The translations under genes and the position numbers were made by a program. The notes under the pieces are model-generated. The model worked only from the letters and a program-made list of their open reading frames with translations, ran no database searches and was not told where the DNA came from. From an uncultured Eubacteriales bacterium (GTDB taxonomy: Bacteria; Bacillota; Clostridia; Christensenellales; CAG-138): a DNA stretch of 64,000 nt. Shown in pieces: positions 33,289-42,264 of this stretch. The stretch covers positions 24,826 through 88,825 of the forward strand of contig CADBYI010000012.1 in the NCBI GenBank assembly GCA_902798825.1, read 5' to 3'. Each line of letters starts with the position of its first letter. Within the stretch, counting starts at the first letter, position 1.

Positions 33289-33409
33289 AGTGTTCTCCTC
33301 ATTTCACAAAATTTTCTCCTTAGTATATCACAAAATCCCAAGTGTGCAATGGTAATTTCGCCGGAAAGGTGGTATACTGATACACACAAGGAAAAAGGAG
33401 GCTTCCCCC

Positions 33410-34114
33410 ATGCGCATCCTCGGCGTTTACGTAAGCTATGAGACCATCATGCTGGCCCTCATCGTGGTCTTCGTTTTGAGCCTGATCGCCCAGGGGAAGG
33501 TGAAGCGGGTGTTCAACCGCTACAACTCCGTCCCCGGCGCCCGGAACATCCCGGCGTACCAGGCGGCCCAGGAGATGCTTCTCGACAACGGCAGCGGTGT
33601 CACGGTCCAGCCCGTCCAGGGCACCCTGACGGACCATTACGATCCCCGGAACGACACCGTGGGCCTGTCCACGGAGGTATACAATTCCACCTCCGTGGCG
33701 GCTCTGGCCATCGCCGCCCACGAGATCGGCCACGTGCTCCAGTACCAGGAGAACTACGCTCCCATCCGCTGGCGCACGGCCATCCTGCCCACGGCCAACC
33801 TGGGCGCCACCCTGGGGCCCTATATGATCCTTCTGGGCCTGTTCATGAACCTGTACCCCCTGGCGGTGGCGGGCCTCGTCCTCTACGGGGCCATGTTCCT
33901 GTTCCAGCTGGTGACGTTGCCCGTGGAGTTCAACGCCAGCCAGCGGGGCCTGGAGCTCCTCGACCGGGGCGGATACATCGATTACAGCAGCCGCACCGAC
34001 GCCCAGAAGGTCCTCAGCGCCGCCGCCTGGACCTACGTTTTGGCCGCCCTGGGCTCCCTGCTCTCCTTCCTCCGGTTCTTCCTGCTGGTGAACGGAAACA
34101 GACGAAGGAATTAA
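33410..34114 (+). CDS. YugP-like zinc metallopeptidase
   Basis: 234 residues, the usual size. Zinc motif AAHEIGHVLQYQENYAPIRWR (HEIGH, about residue 105) and the downstream LVTLPVEFNASQRGLELL, whose Glu is the probable third ligand. Membrane spans at the N-terminus (IMLALIVVFVLSLIAQ), middle (GPYMILLGLFMNLYPLAVAGLVLYGAMFLFQLV) and C-terminus. The family is membrane-bound with unknown natural substrate. AAAAAGGAGG precedes the ATG. Two terminators and a dispersed palindrome follow. Confidence 0.9.
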   Translation: MRILGVYVSYETIMLALIVVFVLSLIAQGKVKRVFNRYNSVPGARNIPAYQAAQEMLLDNGSGVTVQPVQGTLTDHYDPRNDTVGLSTEVYNSTSVAALAIAAHEIGHVLQYQENYAPIRWRTAILPTANLGATLGPYMILLGLFMNLYPLAVAGLVLYGAMFLFQLVTLPVEFNASQRGLELLDRGGYIDYSSRTDAQKVLSAAAWTYVLAALGSLLSFLRFFLLVNGNRRRN

Positions 34115-34126
34115 AGGGGTTTTTCT

Positions 34127-34181
34127 CCGTCCTTTTTTCTCTTCATGAAAAGAGAAAAAAGGACCAAAAAAGAGAAGCAAC
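34127..34181. repeat. dispersed terminator palindrome, copy B
   Basis: GTCCTTTTTTCTCTT, loop, AAGAGAAAAAAGGAC, then CAAAAAAGAGAAGCAACC. Same layout as copies A (29781) and C (47590), with more substitutions. It lies 12 bases past the YugP-like stop. Confidence 0.8.
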
Positions 34182-34207
34182 CAATGGCAAAAAGAATAAT
34201 AATACCT

Positions 34208-34288
34208 GGAGAAAGCGCTATACATAGAACGGCTTTCTCCTTTTTTTGCAAGCTGCTGCTGAGTAGCTGTCGTGCTCTCAGCTTTTTT
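34208..34288 (+). terminator. two further terminators in tandem
   Basis: GGAGAAAGC (34208-34216) with GCTTTCTCC (34232-34240) then seven T; and GCTGAG (34258-34263) with CTCAGC (34277-34282) then six T. With copy B this makes three terminator-like hairpins in a row, insulating the AT-rich island. Confidence 0.72.
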
Positions 34289-34291
34289 CCG

Positions 34292-36260
34292 TCATGTGTT
34301 TTTTATCGATAAAGCTCCATTAGAAACAGTCGGTAGCGAATCATCCCAATCTCGCAGGACCTTTGCATCAAAGAGCCGTTGCAATTGATTCATTTTCATA
34401 GAACCTATATATGGGCTGTTCTTGATGTCAACCTGAACATATCCGGATTTAGGGACCTCTTTGGTGAAAACCATACTATCATCGTTTCCTTCTATCAGCT
34501 TTGCCTGTTTGAGGCTTTGCTCGAGAAGCTCGGGCTTTCGTGCAGATAGTAATTCGTAAATTGTGTTATATTCCTGTACTAGGCCAAAATAAGGAGAATA
34601 GTAAAACGTTATTTTCCCATCGATTGGATTTAGCATGATATGATTATAGAAGTCTATGTCTACAATGTAGCCGTGAATCGTTCCTCCTCCGCCAAAGGAC
34701 CTGACTGCTTTCGCTATTCTTTCCTGTGCTGACCTGTATGGTGTCAAAATTGTCAGGTAGGTATTGACCATATCTGAAAATCTATTCTTGTAATACTCTA
34801 TATCAGCGACACGGTTTACCTTTCTAAGCCTGCCTCCAACGCAGATGAATGTTCCTACGGACAACCCCTTTTCTTTCTTCTCACACACAACAAAGAAGCC
34901 ATAATACCCTTTTTCTTTGATCATGTATAACTTGGAACCGTTATTTACGTAGTTTTCAACCCGTTTTATTCCACTCAAATAGATACAATTATAGTCATTA
35001 AAACGGAGATATTCTTCCGGCGAAATGCTGAAAACTCCATCGTTGAAGCCTGCGAACGGGTTTGATCTTGCAAAAATGCTTGCTTTTTTGAAAGCAATAT
35101 TTGACGCATCATATCCGATTTGGTTATCGGCAAATACGAATGTGTTCGTTTCTTTGATATAATATGATGTGTTTCTGTGATCGTGCCCGTAGAAGTAAGC
35201 ACAATTGTTATCCAGTCGACTTTGCTTGCACCAATTGGACGGTTGATTATGTGTAACGATGACCAGGAAGCCCTTTTCTTCATGTGCCTTCTGGATAGCC
35301 TTATGATAATACGCTTCCCATTTTTCTGTGAGTTCGACTTCCTGTTCTCGGTTAACAGCTCCCCCATATAGTCCGTAATCCGCATTAAACCAGTCATTAT
35401 TGCCAGCAAAGCCTATTCCGCCGATAATAGCAATGCTGTATCTCCTGATTCTTTCGTCTTTTTTGCGAATATAATACCCGTTATTGTTCAAAAAAGTTAT
35501 TCCAAGGTCATTGAACAGTTTCTGATACGCATCTGAACAGTTTTCGAACGTATCAAAATCCCACAGCTCGTGGTTTCCCAGCACCGCAAATATCCTTTTC
35601 TGCGGCACACGCCATCTATGCCTGTAAAAGAATTCATTGCATATGCCCATATCATGAGTCGCTTGAGAAAGCTCTCTTTCTCTGCGGATCAATTCTTTTA
35701 TCGCAATCGGCACTCGCTTGTCAGAGTATTCCAGCAGATCTCTCGCAGCTGTTTTTTGTCCATTTGTGCTGGCTTTTCCAAACGGAGATTTCTTGTTTGA
35801 TTCTTTTTTCTTCGCGCTTCTGAGCAAGGATAGCTGCTTTTTTCTGTCGATGATCCTCTTTATTCTTTTTATCCCAAGTCTGAATAAAACTGGAATAAAA
35901 CAGCTTTGAAAGTTCGAAACTTGCAGCGGTATCGCCGCCAAACATGATTATATGATCGTGGTACTGAAGTGCAATATCGTCCTGCAACAAATCAGAGACG
36001 AGTTTCCCAACGAATGATTTCACCTGCGTATCCGTTGCACCATTTGGAAACGCTTTACATATTTGGTGTTCCAAATGAATGTCACTGATATAGTAAACCA
36101 AAAAGCTATCTATGCTTCTGCTCTTTTCAAAAGATAAGCTTTCGGGTTCCTTTATCAATTCAACGTCAGCATTCATTACTGATGGCAGTTTTATGTTGTC
36201 ATCACTCTTTTTTATTACGGCTTTGCAACTGTCGTAAAGGTTCAAACGAATCATCTCCAA
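34292..36260 (-). pseudogene. metallophosphoesterase split by a +1 frameshift
   Basis: The N-terminal frame (36260-35721) carries YYISDIHLEH (metal motif DxH) and IIMFGGDTAAS (GD). The C-terminal frame (35941-34292) carries FAVLGNHELWDF (GNHE), VIVTHNQP and YFYGHDHRNTSYYI (GHxH). Together they give one calcineurin-like phosphoesterase of roughly 650 residues with a long unrecognised C-terminal domain. The frames overlap; the join fits one extra base in the A6 tract read on the minus strand (T6 at 35804-35809), giving KREEKESNKKSPFG. AT-rich, apparently acquired. Either a broken gene, a phase-variable tract or a sequence error. The first start (TTG 36260 or ATG 36254) is uncertain. Confidence 0.83.
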
Positions 36261-36324
36261 GTATTCTTATATCATATCCATAGAAACAAATCAATCAAGT
36301 CGATCATCGTATTAATCTTTTTTG

Positions 36325-36362
36325 TTCCTTTTCTTTCAAGAAAAGGAATAAGCTTTCAATAA
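36325..36362. repeat. second copy of the CTTTCAAGAAAAG hairpin element
   Basis: TTCCTTTTCTT (36325-36335) with AAGAAAAGGAA (36338-36348), then TAAGCTTTCAATAAA. It shares TTTTCTTTCAAGAAAAG and GCTTTCAATAA with 29901-29932 and marks the far edge of the second AT-rich island. Confidence 0.7.
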
Positions 36363-36372
36363 AGACCATAAG

Positions 36373-36400
36373 AAAAGCAGCCCCGCAAGGAGCTGCTTTT
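36373..36400 (-). terminator. terminator of the first MATE gene
   Basis: AAAAGCAGCCCC (36373-36384), GCAA, GGAGCTGCTTTT (36389-36400), one mismatch. On the minus strand it ends with TTTTCTTAT, right after the stop. Confidence 0.82.
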
Positions 36401-37786
36401 TCAATCCACCACCCGGTGCTTTTCCCAATGGGCGAAGCGATAATAGAGATAGGTCACTGTGCTGCACACGAGCCAGCCCGCCGGGTACCCCATGGCCACG
36501 GGGACGATGGTGTTGGAGATGTAGTGGGTGACGATAAACAGATATATCTGGCGGAAGAGCACGAAGCTGAACAGCATGATGAACATGGGCGCCCGGCTGT
36601 CCCCGGCGCCCCGAAGGGACCCGGCCAGCACCTGGTTGATGCAGCAGAGCACATAGAAGGGGGTGATGAGCCGGAGGAACAGGGTGCCGAAGCGGACCAC
36701 CTCCGGCGCGTCGTTGAAGAAGCGCACCAGATGGGGGGCGAAAAGCAGCACCGGCGCCATGATGCCCAGGGTGATCAGCATGGAGATGCGTAGGGCCGCG
36801 CTGACGCCCTGCCGGGCCCGGCCCACGTCCTGTACGCCCAGATTCTGGCCCACAAAGGTGGTGGCGCCCATGGCCAGGCTCTGCATGGGCAGGAACAAAA
36901 AGGCGTCGATCTTCGTATAGGCCGTCCAGCCGCCCATGCAGTCCGCCCCGAAGTGGTTGATGTAGGACTGGACGAACACGTTGGAGAAGGCCGTGATGGC
37001 CATCTGGATGGCGGCGGGGATGCCCACCCGCACGATCTTTTTGAGCACGCTCCAGTGTATCCGCAGCTTCCTGACGGACACCCGGCACCAGTTGTCCGCC
37101 CGGAACAGCACCGCCAGCACCAGCACCGCCGAGATGCCTTGGGAAAGGATGGTGGCATAGGCCACGCCCGCCACGCCCATGTGGAAGGCCAGCACGAACA
37201 GCAGATCCAGCACGATGTTCAGCGAGGCGGACAGAACCAGAAAGTAGAAGGGCCGCTGAGAGTCCCCCACCGCCCGAAGGATGCCCGCGCCCATGTTGTA
37301 GACCATGAGGCCGAAGATGCCCGAGAAGTAGATGGAAAGATAGGTCCGGGCCTCCGGGAACACCTCCGCCGGGGTCTTCATGAAGGTGAGCATCAGCGGC
37401 GTCATGCCCACGCCCACGGCGGTGAACACCACCCCCAGTACCATGGTCATGACCAGGGCCGTGTGGACGGTGTCGCTGACCTTTTCGGCCTGCTTGGCGC
37501 CGTAGTATTGGGAGATGACCACCCCCGCGCCGGTGGACAGGCCCATGAAGAAACCGATGAGCATGTTCAGGATGGGGTTCACGGTGCCCACGGCGGAGAA
37601 GGCCTCCTTCCCCACGTAGTTGCCCACCACCCAGGTGTCCACGGTGTTGTACAGCTGCTGGAACAGATTCCCCAGCAGCAGGGGTATAGCAAAGTGGATC
37701 AGCAGCCCATATACGTTGCCGCTGGTCATGTCCACGTCCCGCCGGGAGAGATACTGTCGTACTTTTGTGCCTGTGCCGATGCTCAT
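36401..37786 (-). CDS. MATE-family efflux transporter
   Basis: About 461 residues from MSIGTGTKVRQYL; the frame could open at 37816, but that GTG falls at the RNA start of the promoter. MTSGNVYG at 37729 is another possible start. Twelve spans in two related halves: IPLLLGNLFQQLYNTVDTWVVGNYVGKEAFSAVGTVNPI and VGIPAAIQMAITAFSNVFVQSYINHFGADCMGGWTAYTKIDAF are typical of the DinF/NorM-type subgroup. It exports drugs or metabolites against Na+ or H+. Monocistronic. A second, distinct MATE gene lies at 58541. Confidence 0.9.
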   Translation of the reverse strand: MSIGTGTKVRQYLSRRDVDMTSGNVYGLLIHFAIPLLLGNLFQQLYNTVDTWVVGNYVGKEAFSAVGTVNPILNMLIGFFMGLSTGAGVVISQYYGAKQAEKVSDTVHTALVMTMVLGVVFTAVGVGMTPLMLTFMKTPAEVFPEARTYLSIYFSGIFGLMVYNMGAGILRAVGDSQRPFYFLVLSASLNIVLDLLFVLAFHMGVAGVAYATILSQGISAVLVLAVLFRADNWCRVSVRKLRIHWSVLKKIVRVGIPAAIQMAITAFSNVFVQSYINHFGADCMGGWTAYTKIDAFLFLPMQSLAMGATTFVGQNLGVQDVGRARQGVSAALRISMLITLGIMAPVLLFAPHLVRFFNDAPEVVRFGTLFLRLITPFYVLCCINQVLAGSLRGAGDSRAPMFIMLFSFVLFRQIYLFIVTHYISNTIVPVAMGYPAGWLVCSTVTYLYYRFAHWEKHRVVD

Positions 37787-37816
37787 GCGCTGAAAAAGAT
37801 TTCCGTTTCGGCCCAC

Positions 37817-37845
37817 AGTATACCATGCCCCCGGCCGTTTGTACA
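37817..37845 (-). promoter_or_regulatory. promoter of the first MATE gene
   Basis: Minus strand: TGTACA (37845-37840), 17 bases, TATACT (37822-37817). Its RNA start near 37810 excludes the GTG at 37816 as initiator. Confidence 0.6.
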
Positions 37846-37911
37846 GAAGCTTTTGCTCGGTTTTCCGTCCCTTTTCCGTGGTTTTCCCCCTGCCGTTGGG
37901 TCAAAAGGGGA

Positions 37912-37940
37912 TTGAAACGCCCTGTGGCATGGGATACAAT
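37912..37940 (+). promoter_or_regulatory. promoter of the secreted OB/TP-rich protein
   Basis: TTGAAA (37912-37917), 17 bases, TACAAT (37935-37940). Confidence 0.72.
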
Positions 37941-37977
37941 ATACATATACCATATATGGACGATGTGGGAGGCGCAC

Positions 37978-39603
37978 ATGAGATGGATTCGGGGGCTGCT
38001 GGCGGCGCTGCTGCTGGCGGCCCTTCTCTGCTGCCCCGCCGCCGCGCAAAGCTCCTTCACCGGCAAGGTCACCCTCTATTCCCGGAGCAAGCGGGAGGCC
38101 TATGTGCAAAACGGGACCACGGGCAAGCTGGTGCGACTGGACAAATCCAACGGGGACCGGCTGGACGAGATCAAGGCCGGCAAGGTGCTGACGGTCTCCG
38201 GCTTCGAGGTGACTCACGAGCAGGGCGGCTACCTTCTGCCCGAGATCAGCGACGCCATGATCGAAAGCATATCGGACGGCGGCGCCTCCGCCACCACCGT
38301 CAACGCCACGCTGGACCAGCTGGGCAACGGGCTCATGGCGGTCCGGGTCCGGGTGAAGGGTACCAAGGCCCAGCTTTCGTCGGCGAACCTGCAGCTGTCG
38401 GTCCGGGTCCGGGTGAAGGGTACCAAGGCCCAGCTTTCGTCGGCGAACCTGCAGCTGTCTCTGGACGGATACGAGGACGGGCAGACCCTGACCGTCACCG
38501 GCGTCCTCTCCGCCAACACCCACGGCCGGATCATCCTGGGGGCTTCCATCCAGGCCGAGGCTCCGGCCACGCCCGAAGCGGAGCCCACATCGGCCCCCTC
38601 CCCCACGCCGGACCCAACGGAGCCACCCACTCCGGTGCCGGAGGCCACGGACCCGCCGGAGGCGACGCCCGGGCCTACGCCCGCCACGGAACCGGCGCCC
38701 GTTTCCACGGCGACCCCGGGGCCGGACGGACCGGAAGCGACGGAAACCCTCCCCAGCCCCACCGCGGAGGAGACGGCCCCCGCACCCACGGCTGCGCCAT
38801 CGCCGGCGCCTGAGGAGACGGCCCCGCCCCGGGAGACGCCTCTCCCGGGCCTGTTCCCCACCACGATCCCGGGCCCGGCGGCCACCGAGACCACCGGCCC
38901 CCAGCCCACCACCGGAACCACCGTCGGCCCCGAGCCCGGGCCCGACCAGGGCGAAGGGCCCTCCCCCGTTCCCACACCCGATCCCACCGCCGCGGGCCCC
39001 ACCCTTCCCGCCCCGGCGGAGCCAGACCCGACGGCTGCCCCAGCCCCGACGGCTCAGCCGGAATCGACCCCCGGACCAACAGCCGCCCCGACGGCTGCGC
39101 CAACCACCGATCCGAACCCCACCAACCCGGCCACGCCGAGACCCACCGCCACCCCAAAGGCCACGGCCACGCCGGGACCCACTGCCGCGCCGTCTCCGGC
39201 TTGGTCCACGCCGACGGCTACACCTGCGGCAACGTCGAAACCGGTCTCTAAGCATAAATCAAAAGCTACTTCGACACCTACGCTCACGGCCGCCCCGACC
39301 GGGACGCCCTATCTAGCGCCCACGCCCACGGCGACGCCGGCACCTACGGCGACCGCCACCCCTACGCCCACGCCTACGCCAGTGCAGCCCCCGGCGGCAG
39401 ACGAAGGGGAAGCGCCGGAGCAGCCCCTGGACGGCCCCGCCGCGCCGAAGGAAACGCCGCCGCCCAGGGAGCAGACGGAGCCAGCTCTCGTGGCCGTGAC
39501 CCTGTTCCTGGGCGCCATGAGCATCCTGTTTCTGGGCTCCCTGTACGTCCTGGTACGCCAGCTGCGGCGCCGCCGCCGGAAGGCGCGCTCCAAAGGTCGT
39601 TGA
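37978..39603 (+). CDS. surface protein: OB-like domain, T/P-rich stalk, C-terminal membrane anchor
   Basis: 541 residues; GGGAGG six bases before the ATG. Signal peptide MRWIRGLLAALLLAALLCCPAAA. A small OB-like domain follows (FTGKVTLYSRSKREAYVQNGTTGKLVRL to LTVSGFEVTHEQGGYLLPEI, about 23-90), then a second beta region interrupted by two identical 20-residue blocks (VRVRVKGTKAQLSSANLQLS) from a tandem duplication. About 290 residues of Pro/Thr/Ala/Glu-rich stalk (APSPTPDPTEPPTP, PTAAPTAAPT) end in one span, LVAVTLFLGAMSILFLGSLYVLV, and a basic tail. It would be anchored with its folded head outside. No sortase motif. Function unknown. Confidence 0.83.
   Translation: MRWIRGLLAALLLAALLCCPAAAQSSFTGKVTLYSRSKREAYVQNGTTGKLVRLDKSNGDRLDEIKAGKVLTVSGFEVTHEQGGYLLPEISDAMIESISDGGASATTVNATLDQLGNGLMAVRVRVKGTKAQLSSANLQLSVRVRVKGTKAQLSSANLQLSLDGYEDGQTLTVTGVLSANTHGRIILGASIQAEAPATPEAEPTSAPSPTPDPTEPPTPVPEATDPPEATPGPTPATEPAPVSTATPGPDGPEATETLPSPTAEETAPAPTAAPSPAPEETAPPRETPLPGLFPTTIPGPAATETTGPQPTTGTTVGPEPGPDQGEGPSPVPTPDPTAAGPTLPAPAEPDPTAAPAPTAQPESTPGPTAAPTAAPTTDPNPTNPATPRPTATPKATATPGPTAAPSPAWSTPTATPAATSKPVSKHKSKATSTPTLTAAPTGTPYLAPTPTATPAPTATATPTPTPTPVQPPAADEGEAPEQPLDGPAAPKETPPPREQTEPALVAVTLFLGAMSILFLGSLYVLVRQLRRRRRKARSKGR
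38341..38460 (+). repeat. 60-bp tandem duplication inside the coding region
   Basis: Bases 38341-38400 and 38401-38460 are identical except for the last base (G against T). The unit is in frame and adds 20 residues. Near-perfect identity, including third codon positions, implies a very recent event. Confidence 0.97.
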
Positions 39604-39628
39604 CAGGGGTGGAATAGCGTGGTAAATT
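39600..39628 (+). promoter_or_regulatory. promoter of copA
   Basis: TTGACA (39600-39605), 17 bases, TAAATT (39623-39628). The -35 box overlaps the stop codon of the previous gene. No CopY-type box is visible. Confidence 0.65.
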
Positions 39629-39660
39629 AAAGCTAACTAACCTACCAAAAGAGGATGTTT

Positions 39661-42189
39661 ATGAAGCAATACGACGTGACGGGCATGAGCTGCGCGGCCT
39701 GCAGCGCCCGGGTGGAGAAGGCCGTCAACGGCGTGGAGGGGGTCACGGCCTGCGCCGTGAGCCTTTTGACCAACTCCATGGGCGTGGAGGGGGACGCATC
39801 TCCGGAAAAGATCATCGCCGCAGTGGAGGCGGCGGGCTACGGCTGTAAGGAAAAGGGCGCGGCGAAGAAGACCGTGGACCACGCCGCAGAGGAGGAGGCC
39901 CTGAAGGATCGGGAAACGCCGGTGCTGAAGCGGCGGCTCCTCTGGTCATTGGGCTTTCTGCTGATCCTCATGTATTTCTCCATGGGCCACATGATGTGGG
40001 GCTGGCCGATCCCCGCCTGGTTCGAGGGGAATCACGTGGCCATGGGTCTCGTGCAGCTGGTGCTGTCGGCCATCATCCTGCTCATCAACAAAAAGTTTTT
40101 CGTCAGCGGCTTCACCAGCCTCCTTCACGGGGCCCCCAACATGGACACCCTGGTGGCCATGGGCTCCGGGGTCTCCTTCGTCTATAGCCTGGCGGTGCTG
40201 TTTCTCATGACCGACGCCGTGGTCAAGGGGGACGGGGAGCGGACCATGGCCCTCATGGACAGCTTCTACTTCGAGTCCGCCGCCATGATATTGACCCTCA
40301 TCACCGTGGGCAAGATGCTGGAGGCCAGGTCCAAGGGCAAGACCACCGACGCCCTCCGCAGCCTCATGAAGCTGGCCCCCAAGACCGCCGTGGTGATCCG
40401 GGACGGCCAGGAGGCGGAGGTGCCCATCGAGGAGGTCCAATCAGGGGACATCTTCGTGGTGCGCCCCGGGGAGAACGTCCCCGTGGACGGGGTGGTCCTG
40501 GAGGGCCACAGCGCCGTCAACGAGGCGGCCCTCACCGGCGAGAGCATCCCCGTGGATAAGGCCGAAGGGGACACCCTGTCCGCCGCCACGGTGAACCAGT
40601 CCGGCTTCCTCAAGTGCCGGGCCACCCGGGTGGGCGAGGATACCACCCTGAGCCAGATCATCCACATGGTCAGCGACGCCGCCGCCACCAAGGCTCCCAT
40701 CGCCAAGGTGGCCGACAAGGTGTCCGGGGTGTTCGTCCCCGCCATCCTGGCCATCGCCGCGGTGATCTTCGTGGTCTGGATGGCCCTGGGCCGGCCCTTC
40801 AGCTATGCTCTGAGCCGGGCCATCGCCGTGCTGGTCATCAGCTGCCCCTGCGCCATGGGCCTGGCCACACCGGTGGCCATCATGGTGGGCAACGGCAAGG
40901 GCGCGAGAAACGGCGTCCTGTTCAAAAACGCCGTGTCCCTGGAGGAAACGGGCAAGACGGACGTGGTGGTCCTGGACAAGACGGGCACCGTCACCACCGG
41001 CGAGCCCAAGGTGACGGACCTGGTCCCGGCGGAGGGCGTGGACGAAAGGGAGCTGCTGACCTTGGCCTACGCTCTGGAGAGAAGGAGCGAGCATCCGTTG
41101 GCGAAGGCCGTCCTGCAAAAGGGGGAGGAGCTGGGGCTGGCGGCCCCGGAGGTGGCCGATTTTGTTGCCCTGCCCGGCAACGGCCTCACCGCCGCGCTGG
41201 AGGGCGACACCCTCTGCGGCGGGAATCTGACCTTTATTTCGGGCCGGTGCCCCGTGCCCGACGGCGTCCGCACCGCCGCGGAGGCCCTGGCGGAGCAGGG
41301 GAAGACGCCCCTGTTCTTCGCGAAGAACGATCGTCTGCTGGGCGTCATCGCCGTGGCGGACGTGATCAAGGACGACAGCGCCCAGGCGGTGAAGGAGCTG
41401 CAGAACATGGGCATCCGGGTGGTCATGCTCACCGGCGACAACCCCCGCACGGCCAAGGCCATCGGCGATCTCGCCGGGGTGGATCGGGTCATCGCAGGGG
41501 TCCTGCCCCAGGGGAAGGAAAAGGTGATCCGGGAGCTGAAGACATTGGGCAAGGTGGCTATGGTGGGCGACGGCATCAACGACGCTCCGGCCCTGACGGC
41601 GGCGGACATGGGCATCGCCATCGGGGCGGGCACGGACGTGGCGGTGGACGCGGCGGACGTGGTGCTCATGAAGAGCAGCCTTATGGACGTGCCGGCGGCC
41701 ATCCGGCTGAGCCGGGCCACCCTGCGGAACATCCGCGAAAACCTGTTCTGGGCCTTCTTCTACAACTGCATCGGCATCCCCATCGCCGCGGGGCTGATCC
41801 CCGGGGTCACCCTGGCCCCCATGTTCGGCGCGGCGGCCATGAGCCTGTCCAGCTTCTGCGTGGTCACCAACGCCCTGCGGCTGAACCTGTTCAGGATGCA
41901 CGACGCCGCCCATGACCGGCCGAAGAAGAAGGCCGTCCAGCTGCCGCCGGAGCCCGTCGCCCCGGCCCAGCCCGTCCTGAAGCAGCGGACGCTGAAGATC
42001 ACCGGCATGATGTGCGAGCACTGCGAGGCCGCCGTGAAGGGGGCGCTGACGAAGGTCCCCGGGGTCCGGGAGGCCACCGCCAGCCACCAGGCCGGCACCG
42101 CCGTCGTCACCCTGGAGGGGGAGGTCAGCGACGAGGCGCTGAAGACGGCCGTGGACGCCATCGGCTACATCGTGGACGGGGTCGAATGA
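39661..42189 (+). CDS. copA: copper-exporting P1B-type ATPase with heavy-metal domains at both ends
   Basis: 842 residues from ATG 39661 (AGAGG six bases upstream; ATG 39655 is too close to it). N-terminal HMA domain with GMSCAACSARVEKAV. Eight spans including the metal site VISCPCAMGLATP. Phosphorylation loop VLDKTGTVTTGEP, the actuator ALTGES and the hinge MVGDGINDAPAL. Unusually, a second HMA domain (ITGMMCEHCEAAVKGAL) is at the C-terminus rather than beside the first. It pumps Cu(I) out of the cell. A CopZ chaperone gene follows. Confidence 0.94.
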   Translation: MKQYDVTGMSCAACSARVEKAVNGVEGVTACAVSLLTNSMGVEGDASPEKIIAAVEAAGYGCKEKGAAKKTVDHAAEEEALKDRETPVLKRRLLWSLGFLLILMYFSMGHMMWGWPIPAWFEGNHVAMGLVQLVLSAIILLINKKFFVSGFTSLLHGAPNMDTLVAMGSGVSFVYSLAVLFLMTDAVVKGDGERTMALMDSFYFESAAMILTLITVGKMLEARSKGKTTDALRSLMKLAPKTAVVIRDGQEAEVPIEEVQSGDIFVVRPGENVPVDGVVLEGHSAVNEAALTGESIPVDKAEGDTLSAATVNQSGFLKCRATRVGEDTTLSQIIHMVSDAAATKAPIAKVADKVSGVFVPAILAIAAVIFVVWMALGRPFSYALSRAIAVLVISCPCAMGLATPVAIMVGNGKGARNGVLFKNAVSLEETGKTDVVVLDKTGTVTTGEPKVTDLVPAEGVDERELLTLAYALERRSEHPLAKAVLQKGEELGLAAPEVADFVALPGNGLTAALEGDTLCGGNLTFISGRCPVPDGVRTAAEALAEQGKTPLFFAKNDRLLGVIAVADVIKDDSAQAVKELQNMGIRVVMLTGDNPRTAKAIGDLAGVDRVIAGVLPQGKEKVIRELKTLGKVAMVGDGINDAPALTAADMGIAIGAGTDVAVDAADVVLMKSSLMDVPAAIRLSRATLRNIRENLFWAFFYNCIGIPIAAGLIPGVTLAPMFGAAAMSLSSFCVVTNALRLNLFRMHDAAHDRPKKKAVQLPPEPVAPAQPVLKQRTLKITGMMCEHCEAAVKGALTKVPGVREATASHQAGTAVVTLEGEVSDEALKTAVDAIGYIVDGVE

Positions 42190-42235
42190 TATATATCCCC
42201 CCGGCGTTGACGGAACCGGCCGGGGGGTATACAAT
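42190..42235 (+). promoter_or_regulatory. copZ promoter inside a large inverted repeat, possible copper operator
   Basis: TTGACG (42207-42212), 17 bases, TACAAT (42230-42235). The promoter is framed by ATATCCCCCCGGC (about 42193-42205) and GCCGGGGGGTATA (about 42219-42231), so the right arm runs into the -10. GGGGGTAT arms recall CsoR-type copper operators, but the gap between the arms is longer than usual. It may equally be a terminator stem for copA. Confidence 0.5.
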
Positions 42236-42264
42236 ATAGGTAACAAACGACGGAGGAAACCCAT

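Noticed and set aside
35800..35815. Programmed -1 frameshift at the AAAAAAG heptamer in the phosphoesterase
   Set aside because: The heptamer is in the wrong phase for -1 slippage, and the second frame needs +1 (or -2), so an indel fits better.
37783..39255. 490-codon Arg/Gly-rich minus frame
   Set aside because: Antisense of the T/P-rich stalk; no start signal and extreme composition.
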